A DNA stretch of 64,000 nucleotides from Apoderus coryli (Eukaryota; Arthropoda; Insecta; Coleoptera; Attelabidae): the NCBI GenBank assembly GCA_911728435.2, contig OU452203.1:12917651-12981650 (forward strand). Reading direction: 5' to 3'. Both the position numbers and the translations under genes were made by a program. This document shows positions 60,701 to 64,000 of the stretch, piece by piece. The first letter of the stretch is position 1. Each line of letters begins with the position of its first letter. Under the pieces are notes generated by a model. It saw only the letters and a list, made by a program, of their open reading frames with translations. It was not told where the DNA came from and did not search any database.

Positions 60701-63174
60701 CAAGAACGAGGCGGCCGATTGACATCGCCAAATCGAGAAATTACTCGACTGGGGAATTTCTCATGCAATAACTGAATTGTTTGGCCGGCTGTGTGGTTTG
60801 TGGCGCCGTATTGCTGAAACGAAAGGTCACTGATGTTAACATTAGCCAATTGTGGCCACAAAAAATCAGTTATCATGATTTGGTGGCACAGAGAATTCAC
60901 GGTGACGGCGTTTCCTTGCTCATTTTCGAAAAAATGATGCCGTCTAACCACAAACCGCACCATACGGTCACTTTCTTTAGATGTAATGGTTTCTCGAGGA
61001 CTATTTGTAGATTTTTTGTTTGTTTACATAACCGCTTAATTGAAAATGGGCCTCATCATTATTTTGTTGGAAATTGCGTTGTTTTCGTGTAGCTTTCAGA
61101 TAGCCAATGCACAAACGTTCGACGCGAACAGTGGTCGGCCGACTTTAATTCCTGAACGAGTTGAACTTTATAACACTTTCTTGTACAGCGGCTATGTTTG
61201 CATCACTACGGCCACTACGAGCGGATTGTTTTGGTCTATTGTCAGCAACACTACCGTGACCCTCGAATTTAGCGATTAAATTACGCACAGCAGTCTCTGA
61301 AGGAGCCTGATTACGAGGAAGAGCTGATCGAATTTTACGAAGTGACGCAGTAAAACTTTGGCCATTTTGATAGTAAATTTTCACAATTGAAATTCTTTCT
61401 TCAAGAGTGCAGCGTTACATGGTTAAAATTTCCCAATTTTTTATTAAATAAATGTCAAAGGATGACGCTCAATTCTTTACATTTCATCATTTCCTTCCTA
61501 ACCTCAAATTTGCCCACCCGTTAGAAGCAGTTTTACGAAAACCGTTATCCAGGAAATCCGGTTGCAAATATGTTTCAGTGATGAAACAAATCAATCTTAT
61601 TAACTTTCAAAAACCACGAGGATACACGAGCAACAATAATAACAAAATTGATGATCAAAAAGAGTTAATGACGTTGTAGACTTGCAATAAAGTTTGATTT
61701 TGCTCTTCAAATTTTTCTAACATTTAATAATTATGATATATAAAAAGAAATCCAGCTTCAAATCAATTCAAATTTCATTGTCTAAATTTTGATTATTGTA
61801 TTTTGGTTTATATAAGTAATATTTTTTTTTATCTAACAATTTTTTCACTTACTGATATATAGATGTTTAATCTAAGAGTATTATGAGGGCTTCTGTATAA
61901 GATTTTTGTCACTGATGATGAGATGATTCTCGAAACATGTATGACATGGTTGTAACGATTTGCACACATATATATCTTTTAGTGGAGTAGACGAGATTTT
62001 ATTTCCTACTTTATTTCCTAGTTATGAGAATTTCAGTTTTGGTTGCAATTGAAAATAACTTTAACTCACTACATAAGCGCAACACAGCATCAATTGATAA
62101 ATATTTTTTTTTAGTTTTCAGAAACTCACTCTTAAAAGTACTTTTCTATCTTTCTCCATATAAAATTTAAACCATAAATTAATGTATACAATTTTCAACC
62201 TGAGGTAAACCAGCTTTACCATAAAATTTCCCCCTTTTCATACTTGTAATTATTTATTTTGATACTTCTCTTCGCTGTGCACAGCACCAGACACTTGACA
62301 ACCTTACTAGTGTTTGTGGCCTCTGTCACACCAATAGCCTATTTATCAGACATGTTCTTATGCAGATGAAGCGTGCTTCAAAGCGTTTTCATCTATTATT
62401 CAGCAACATTGGGCAACACTGCCACTACGGCATATCCCCAATATGCAACTATCTGACGGCCGGCTGTCGCCCTTCATATAAACGTAGCTGCCAGCATTTA
62501 ATTGCACTAAGACCTTAGCACCTACCAAAGGAATCTTTCCATTTGAAAAACAGCATAAGAAGCACGCTTCACGACACTAAACTGCCACAAGCCGCCACTG
62601 TTAGGTAGCAATTAGTACACATGTTAATCGTTTATTACAGATTTGCAGATTGAAATATCGCAGAATGATTTATCTATATTAAATAAAACAAAGCAATGTT
62701 TGCCCTATGTATCTATATAACATAATAATTTAAATAATATTTACCCAAATCATTAAATAAAAGGAACAAACAACTCACCTCATGCATCACATTCCAGGTA
62801 TAGCACAGACTAGTCGGATATAGCGGCTTATAGTGATTACCGAAGGTATACAAATATATCAACCATGGCGCTGGCACTAACAACGTAAACATATCGCACA
62901 AGGCCATAGCCATTAAAACTATGTTCGTTGGTGTTCGCATATGTCGTTTACTCAACACCACTACGATTAAAGTGTTGGCAACCATTGTAATCACTAGCAG
63001 AAATGGCATAACGTAACCGTATAGAGGTACTGCATAAGCGATCGGCATCTCGTTCGTGATATTCAGGTAATCTAGGTTGTAGGAGTTGTTGATCACACCA
63101 TAATCAGTATAAAAATCCACAGGAGTTGTGGGAAAGTAAGTTGTGTTGATAGTTTGTGAATTATTGTACGCCAT
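30760..63174 (-). CDS. SPR: Sex peptide receptor / myoinhibitory peptide (allatostatin-B) receptor, class A GPCR
   Basis: Three phase-0 exons, in transcript order 63174-62779, 45745-45548 and 31359-30760, encode 397 residues. All seven helices are present. TM1 includes FLLVITMVANTLIVVVLS, and TM2 has MALCDMFTL with the conserved Asp. TM3 has SIWLTLALAVQRYIYVCHAP, with QRY where most class A receptors have DRY. TM5 begins YYMFRVIFVHMLPCI, TM6 carries VVVSVFLIVEIP, and TM7 has SYPINFAIYCGMSRQFRETF. The tail YSIVNG...RTCTNETVL is almost identical to fly SPR. The N terminus has several N-x-S/T sites. SPR signals through Gi/o; MIPs are its ancestral ligands, and sex peptide is a derived one in Drosophila. 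The protein is shorter than fly SPR mainly at the N terminus. Introns of 17.0 and 14.2 kb are loaded with transposons. Identification is firm. Confidence 0.96.
31712..31880. repeat. Dispersed repeat, copy 2 (partner at 16056)
   Basis: Shares GGTCAAAACGAGTTTTTTAA, AAAATGTCTAAGCTCTTG and CGAGGAAGTATA with the copy at 16056-16215. It lies in SPR intron 2. A GC-richer tail follows (31910-32060, GACGTCACGACCCCCTCGC), with no counterpart that I found at the other copy. Confidence 0.6.
31881..33120. other. SPR intron 2 sequence without recognised gene
   Basis: After the GC-richer patch at 31910-32060 the sequence is ordinary and shows no coding exon or transposase similarity. Confidence 0.4.
33125..33838 (-). 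mobile_element. Tc1-like transposon, broken transposase
   Basis: Read on the minus strand from an ATG at 33554, the N terminus is MNRVRHLSNDECVRGATLLE then GKSMRYVGNLFGVHHSTIS, the helix-turn-helix of Tc1-type transposases. After a gap of missing codons and a frame change come ISALTVRRRLKEAGLTSRKP and RGLRFARDHVHWTIDD. A final part with VLFTDET and GRDRVWRRPGVRF surrounds the second catalytic Asp. The downstream DDE portion is absent. The outer end at 33807-33838 (GTGGTGCGATAATTTTGAA) matches an isolated copy at 51911. It lies in SPR intron 2, sense to SPR. Confidence 0.8.
33925..33967 (+). ncRNA. Hammerhead ribozyme-like motif
   Basis: Stem I ACCA (33925-33928) pairs with TGGT (33964-33967). 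The core is CTGATGA (33929-33935) and GAAA (33954-33957). Stem II has GATT/AATC with extra unpaired bases near the core. Stem III is the self-complementary CATG and the cleavage triplet would be GTA. TGTGGAGTAGACG lies ~40 nt downstream, as after the motif at 61908. The irregular stem II suggests weak or lost activity. Confidence 0.5.
34040..35100. other. SPR intron 2 sequence without recognised gene
   Basis: AT-rich, with a GC-richer patch near 34780-35000 that might be a short repeat. No protein similarity is visible. Confidence 0.35.
35110..35400 (-). mobile_element. Non-LTR reverse transcriptase tail fragment
   Basis: The minus-strand frames resemble the end of CR1/R1-type polyproteins: NRVVYYTYMWNALPEEVISA in one frame and FNGFKNRLDAVVQVQ in the next, equal to the usual VWNSLPEEV...F K N R L D block. 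A single frameshift separates the halves. Confidence 0.55.
35759..36020. repeat. MITE-like repeat, copy 2 of the family at 5995
   Basis: Starts TATACAGGGTGTCTCACGG. It contains ACTTCCGGTTATACTGGAAG near 35828, then AACACCCTGTATATAA at ~35875, and a second end GAACACCCCGTATAAG at 36004. The 35759-35888 subsegment alone has near-perfect inverted ends. Confidence 0.55.
36240..36900 (-). mobile_element. Mariner-like element, degraded transposase
   Basis: The minus-strand frame 36578-36246 reads MLKKYDRGAAKHVYDMVTGD then DSWIYAYEPESKQQSTVWMF and RTVNSEWYTTICLPVVFQEI. This is the central mariner catalytic domain with the first Asp (TGDDSWIYAYEPE). Upstream, across frameshifts, 36845-36663 retains a QLLF...LTYQEIEATLGIG DNA-binding segment. 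The C-terminal third is missing. It lies in SPR intron 2. Confidence 0.85.
36901..39190. other. SPR intron 2 sequence without recognised gene
   Basis: No domain or repeat family recognised. Short open frames here show no conserved motif. Confidence 0.35.
39205..39446 (+). pseudogene. Adintovirus/Polinton-like relic: C-terminal part of a virion-associated protein
   Basis: Eighty codons. The segments SHTIYEFAISVDSGYAINET, KYLTYLPINK, ITLSILDQN and CREEIIVRLELKK resemble, from memory, the conserved C-terminal block (YEF...PGY...YLPV...I.I.DQ...GEEI.IRL.L) of a protein encoded next to hexon genes in endogenous adintovirus-type elements. The N-terminal portion is absent. The exact virion role is uncertain. 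A following frame (39447-39668) holds LSATNCQFLQSLGQNV, a tail motif I associate with the same element class. Confidence 0.5.
39660..40010 (+). pseudogene. Adintovirus/Polinton-like relic: N-terminal hexon-like major capsid fragment
   Basis: Across two frameshifts and three stops the frames read RIESRTYYPFVKSFQNNDII, ITINQGDAWL, GTGTVGFVNNAAFFFEYIS and ELNGKEVDSVRNPDIVSTV. This order matches the N-terminal part of the double-jelly-roll capsid protein of adintovirus-type elements. It breaks off at about 40010, where antisense ATPase sequence begins, so the copy is a rearranged deletion product and cannot encode a working capsid. Confidence 0.65.
40011..40230 (-). pseudogene. Adintovirus/Polinton-like relic: N-terminal packaging-ATPase (A32/FtsK-HerA type) fragment
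   Basis: On the minus strand, LLPNSFRMIISGPSGAGKNN followed by ALLNLLFSPNGLRFE matches the Walker A region of A32-type packaging ATPases, which power capsid filling in this virus class. The usual Thr/Ser after the P-loop Lys is Asn here. Walker B and everything downstream are missing; the frame runs straight into the hexon fragment. Head-to-head placement with the pX-like gene at 40346 resembles a divergent viral gene pair. Confidence 0.6.
40346..40740 (+). pseudogene. Adintovirus/Polinton-like relic: pX-like core protein fragment
   Basis: The frame 40346-40603 is basic and shows FLKHSALEALSAARLAIRQA then GGRDNIKVPRIIPFDSKSRG. This recalls the ISAARxALRQAGG...RVPRVIPxPxxGG signature of adenovirus pX-like proteins in endogenous adintovirus elements. 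The hydrophobic segment that should follow is lost at the stop, and faint, frame-broken similarity may continue to ~40740. Confidence 0.55.
40741..41925. other. SPR intron 2 sequence without recognised gene
   Basis: AT-rich, no convincing exon. AACACCCTATATTG at 40899 may be one isolated CAGGGTG-type transposon end. Confidence 0.35.
41930..42125 (-). mobile_element. Possible non-LTR reverse transcriptase fragment (motif B)
   Basis: The minus-strand frame opens SIISAVLQGSILEPSFNIYS, like the GVPQGSILGPLLFxIYxxD motif of non-LTR reverse transcriptases. Nothing diagnostic (such as YADD) follows, so the call rests on one motif. Confidence 0.4.
43317..43357 (-). ncRNA. Hammerhead ribozyme-like motif, left arm
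   Basis: On the minus strand stem I ACCA pairs with TGGT. CTGATGA and GAAAC are intact and separated by TCGAGCTTGAAGCCCC, whose GC...GC part can form a short stem II. Stem III is CATG and the cleavage triplet GTT. One extra T follows CTGATGA, and stem II is imperfect. Confidence 0.5.
44387..44427 (+). ncRNA. Hammerhead ribozyme-like motif, right arm
   Basis: CTGATGA (44391-44397) and GAAAC (44414-44418) are intact. Stem II is GGAGC-TTGAA-GCCCC with one A-C mismatch. Stem I is weaker than in the left arm (GCCA against TGAT). The CATG stem III and GTT triplet are shared. Confidence 0.45.
45078..45101. repeat. GAT trinucleotide microsatellite
   Basis: A run of GATGATGATGATGATGA after AATGCT in SPR intron 2, downstream (in transcript sense) of exon 2. 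Confidence 0.8.
45157..45360 (-). other. Unassigned open frame next to SPR exon 2, possible gene fragment
   Basis: 67 codons ending MLLLTDAKKQECEYNWDPWG then TPVPKVIKE. The composition is less A/T-biased than typical random frames here and the DPWGTP end looks protein-like. I cannot name a family and see no clear partner exon. It could be an alternative SPR exon, a nested gene or a captured fragment. Confidence 0.25.
45960..46440 (-). mobile_element. Jockey/R1-like non-LTR fragment, RNase H to C terminus
   Basis: Minus-strand frames recall the RNase H tail: an IIWVGSLANL segment (as in WVPGHxGI), FIGPEPAIDI, then a weak LLSFELTSFEVGHLRKL region like the LxTGHCxLxxHL block. Multiple stops and frame changes interrupt it. 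It lies in SPR intron 1, sense to SPR. Confidence 0.6.
46441..47920. other. SPR intron 1 sequence without recognised gene
   Basis: AT-rich. Some frames are long only because of poly-lysine and poly-asparagine low-complexity runs, such as those near 46730-46810. Confidence 0.4.
47921..48638. mobile_element. ~0.72-kb non-autonomous TIR element
   Basis: The left end TATACAGGGTGTTTCAGAAA then GACATGGTCATG mirrors the right end, whose reverse complement begins TATACAAGGTGGTTCAGAAA then GACATGGCCATT. Symmetry continues to GTAGCTTGTTATATAA, so the TIRs are about 75 bp. No transposase is inside. It lies in SPR intron 1. Confidence 0.75.
49070..51300. repeat. Tandem satellite-like array, ~185-bp monomer with ~0.9-kb higher-order period
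   Basis: The anchor CTATGAAGAAG recurs near 49481, 49672, 49853, 50036, 50247, 50389, 50578, 50746 and 50976, mostly 170-210 bp apart. A second anchor, ATCGTAAGTCAAAGATCTTT, recurs in phase. Longer blocks repeat as units: 49157-49230 and 50110-50180 share TTGTAATGCAGCAAGGAAAG and flanks, ~953 bp apart, and neighbouring monomers match ~900 bp away. Monomers are diverged. There are about 12 units in SPR intron 1. Confidence 0.8.
51590..51822 (-). other. Exon-like open frame of unknown identity in SPR intron 1
   Basis: The minus strand shows an acceptor-like TTCGCTCAG, then an open frame from an ATG (MPTTRAVAHVVIFIFVINSL ... GVSGISRDYTVIAILSHYP ... NNHVLDFIPGK), then a donor-like GTAAAA. The first 20 residues could be a signal peptide. 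No family is recognised and no second exon found. It could be a nested gene, an unannotated SPR-associated exon, or a transposon piece. Confidence 0.3.
51909..51945. repeat. Isolated Tc1-like terminal repeat
   Basis: AGTGGTGCGATAATTTTGAA and following CAGGAGTTT match the outer end of the Tc1-like element at 33807-33838 with a single difference in the first 30 bases. No transposase is adjacent. Confidence 0.6.
51950..54435. other. SPR intron 1 sequence without recognised gene
   Basis: AT-rich, with AACACCCTGTCAAAAAACG at ~53902 possibly one transposon end. No coding exon is seen. Confidence 0.35.
54447..54660. repeat. GTGCGGAAA-motif repeat, copy 1 (related sequence at 56158-56235)
   Basis: AAGTGCGGAAAGTAGTGCT, AAGTGCGGAAAGACACTTTC and GGTGCGGAAAATTAACTTT occur within 190 bp. 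GTGCGGAAAACTGCAACTTT, AATGCGGAACAGTGCACTTT and CCGCATGCTCGTAGGAAAAA follow at 56158-56235. Several form CGGAAAG/CTTTCCG-type hairpins. Probably the ends of one DNA element split by later insertions. Confidence 0.45.
54775..54970 (-). mobile_element. Non-LTR reverse transcriptase fragment (motif B onward)
   Basis: The minus strand encodes LQGSVLSPLLFTVYTSNFPH, then CLKLNPDKSAALVFG. These are the QGSVLSPLLF motif and the LNPxKSxxLxFG block; the FADD motif expected between them has been lost or scrambled. It abuts the foldback element at 55008. Confidence 0.7.
55072..55112 (-). ncRNA. Hammerhead ribozyme, intact-looking core
   Basis: On the minus strand CTGATGA (55108-55102) is followed directly by stem II GTTG-TGGAT-CAAC with perfect pairing, then GAAA (55088-55085). 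Stem III is a very short C-G/G-T closed segment around GGCC, and the cleavage triplet is GTC (55078-55076). Stem I pairs ATCA with TGGT, including one G-T pair. All invariant core bases are present. The tiny stem III is typical of retroelement hammerheads that act best as dimers. Confidence 0.68.
55653..55693 (+). ncRNA. Decayed hammerhead motif, inverted copy of 55072-55112
   Basis: Stem I ACCA/TGGT and stem II GTTG-TGGAT-CAAC are perfect and the GTC triplet is kept, but CTGATGA has become CCGGTGA and GAAA has become AAAA. These changes hit invariant bases, so activity is not expected. Confidence 0.6.
56750..57115 (+). pseudogene. MADF-domain fragment, probably from a Harbinger-type element
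   Basis: The frame from ~56971 reads VVIELVREYPCLYVKSKFYR then DQRMRQQSWEDIAQELKQS, the N-terminal half of a MADF (Myb/SANT-like) DNA-binding domain. The sequence then ends. The GC-richer upstream stretch has CGACGCGACGG and CGCTGTGTGGCGAAACATG motifs of the kind seen at Harbinger/PIF ends, whose accessory ORFs encode such domains. A host MADF retrocopy is possible. Confidence 0.6.
57341..57381 (+). ncRNA. Decayed hammerhead-like motif
   Basis: Stem I GTCA pairs with TGAC (57378-57381). CTGATGA is intact and stem II has GACT-ATA-AGTC. However the GAAA box reads CAAA, removing the catalytic G12. CATGTA and a downstream TGTGGAGTTAACGACG match the motifs at 61908 and 33925. Confidence 0.45.
57651..57731 (+). 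mobile_element. Tc1/mariner transposase fragment around the last catalytic Asp
   Basis: YLDKEYRGRWIGRRGSIEWP then ARSPLDY matches the ...GRRGPIEWPARSPDLTPLDF block of mariner-like transposases, with the DLTP portion deleted. No further transposase sequence adjoins. Confidence 0.7.
57985..58018 (-). ncRNA. Degenerate hammerhead-like hairpin
   Basis: The minus strand reads CCAGAAGAA, then GACAAT-AACC-ATTGTC, then GAAATGTCG. Stem II is perfect and GAAA is present, but the CTGATGA box has become CCAGAAGA. It is probably a relic. Confidence 0.3.
58467..58483 (+). other. Possible LTR-retrotransposon primer binding site (tRNA-Lys type)
   Basis: TGGCGCCCAACGTG (14 nt) is an exact match to the complement of the 3' end of tRNA-Lys, the classic primer site just inside a 5' LTR. 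No reverse transcriptase, matching LTR pair or Gag is seen nearby, so it would be a fragment. Confidence 0.35.
59005..59330 (+). mobile_element. Mariner-like transposase fragment
   Basis: Across stops and frameshifts the frames read QQLKQWIFHKETAPKR, then SAGKVRATVFWDPNR, then VIHIDYFANERTSTWQYCND and LLITFDEELIL. This is the central mariner block (AGKVMxTVFWDxxGVIxIDYL...Y...L...L). The catalytic Asp of FWD is kept, but the rest is missing. Confidence 0.78.
60600..61440 (-). mobile_element. Mariner/Tc1-superfamily element, near full-length but broken transposase
   Basis: The N-terminal minus-strand frame 61384-61145 reads MKIYYQNGQSFTASLRKIRS then NQAPSETAVRNLIAKFEGHG, a helix-turn-helix. 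After internal loss, 60963-60658 continues HHFFENEQGNAVTVNSLCHQ, LWPQLANVNI, QQYGATNHTAGQTIQLLHEK and FGDVNRPPRSCDLT. The catalytic QQDGAT Asp is Tyr here (QQYGAT), so this copy is dead. It lies in SPR intron 1, sense to SPR. Confidence 0.85.
61908..61945 (+). ncRNA. Hammerhead ribozyme-like motif
   Basis: Stem I GTCA (61908-61911) pairs with TGAC (61942-61945). CTGATGA (61912-61918), then stem II GAG-ATGATT-CTC, then GAAA. Stem III is CATG and the triplet GTA. One extra T separates CTGATGA from stem II. AGTGGAGTAGACGAG follows about 35 nt downstream, as after the motif at 33925. Confidence 0.52.
62270..62600. repeat. GC-richer block with an internal inverted repeat
   Basis: GAAGCGTGCTTC (~62368) and GAAGCACGCTTC (~62551) are inverted copies. 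The block is richer in G and C than its flanks and borders SPR exon 1. It could be a short repeat or a regulatory segment of intron 1; nothing decides. Confidence 0.35.
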
Positions 63175-64000
63175 AATTTATAATTGAATTTTTATTACAT
63201 GAAATCCTATTCAGTTATTCATTAAGATTACGAATGTTCGGCTTCGATCATTTTGACTATTTTAGTATTGAAAGGTTGTTTCAAAACGTCGGAGATTATG
63301 CCATTATGAATCCTCTTTTCAACTTTTTTTTATAGGTTACTTCAAACGTGAATGTTAGGAAAACTGTTCCTCAAATAATCAAACTCAACATAACGTTTAT
63401 CAGCAGTAACAACCAAATATTAATCTTCAACTCCAATTTTAGTACAGATTATTTTATTTTTTCTCTCATTTAGTAGTCTCTTAGTTTAGTGTCTTATTTT
63501 GTATTTGGTTTCTATTATTTTTAAAGTAAGATTTATTTTGCATTCTAGTTTATTTTCTTTTTACTGCTGTCTTCTTTTTGTATCGTTTATTATTTTATTG
63601 TTACTTCGTAGATTCTTTTGTTGAGTTGGTTAATTGAGTATGAAATTTTCTTCTCATAGTACGACGTGTTATTACTGTCTTTGTTCAGGTTTGTTTGATA
63701 ATTTTTAAAACATTGTTTTGTTCCTGTTTATTATAACATTAATATATAAACTTTTCATTTTATAAAGTACGTAAATAGATTCTAGTTTTCTTTGTTTTTA
63801 TATCATTTGATTATAACTTCTAATTACTTTCTTGGCTTCCCATTTTCTCTTTAATTAAAATTGACATGGTTAATTTCCAAGCATCAACGTAAACAGTGCT
63901 TGCTTATGTATAATTGATGTTTGTGCACTAGCTGTGATAAAGTTTTGAAGATGCCGGAGTTTTATTATACAAGTGTAGATAATTATTTTGTTGGATGAGA
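63175..64000. other. Upstream flank of SPR
   Basis: AT-rich sequence 5' of the SPR start codon. It should hold the 5' UTR or an intron leading to upstream non-coding exons. I see no second gene and no clear core promoter. Confidence 0.4.

Noticed and set aside
1..64000. tRNA or rRNA genes, CRISPR arrays, bacterial operons
   Set aside because: No tRNA B-box with a foldable cloverleaf, no rRNA-like block and no regularly spaced short repeats were seen; the window is eukaryotic.

Overview
The window is nuclear DNA from an insect. It is AT-rich, its genes carry GT-AG introns, and it encodes several insect-type proteins. By eye about half is intron or intergenic DNA packed with old transposons. 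I cannot fix the order. A beetle or a hemipteran is plausible.

Layout. (1) 1-5775, plus strand: the 3' three quarters of a kirre/roughest (Neph-family) immunoglobulin adhesion receptor, from Ig2 to the C-terminal PDZ-binding tail. An RTE-type reverse-transcriptase remnant and a GC-richer repeat lie in its introns. (2) 5.8-13.1 kb: AT-rich intergenic DNA with two MITE-like repeats. (3) 13.1-15.2 kb: a compact three-gene cluster. PSMG3 (proteasome assembly chaperone 3) ends only 9 nt before the start codon of GPN2 (GPN-loop GTPase 2), and SEM1/DSS1 (proteasome lid subunit) converges from the other strand. (4) 17.55-22.94 kb: a three-exon Ly6/uPAR GPI-anchored protein of the crooked/boudin type, with a TIR element and a decayed non-LTR element in its introns. 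(5) 23-30.7 kb: intergenic repeats, including a foldback element and a short inverted repeat. (6) 30.76-63.17 kb, minus strand: the complete three-exon coding region of the sex peptide / myoinhibitory peptide receptor (SPR), spread over 32.4 kb.

The two SPR introns (17.0 and 14.2 kb) hold most of the unusual material: Tc1, mariner and non-LTR fragments; a relic of an adintovirus/Polinton-like dsDNA element (hexon-like, packaging-ATPase-like, pX-like and a further virion-like fragment); a roughly 2.2-kb tandem array with a ~185-bp monomer and a ~0.9-kb higher-order period; two foldback elements; and a scattered set of hammerhead-ribozyme-like motifs.

The hammerhead set is the most interesting result. 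One motif (55072-55112, minus) has an intact CTGATGA...GAAA core, a perfect stem II and a GTC cleavage triplet. Several others share a GAAACATGT 3' half and show compensatory changes in stem I (GTCA/TGAC versus ACCA/TGGT). The possible bicistronic PSMG3-GPN2 unit and the viral relic are the next most useful leads. All exon joins were made by eye from reading frame, GT-AG sites and family similarity.
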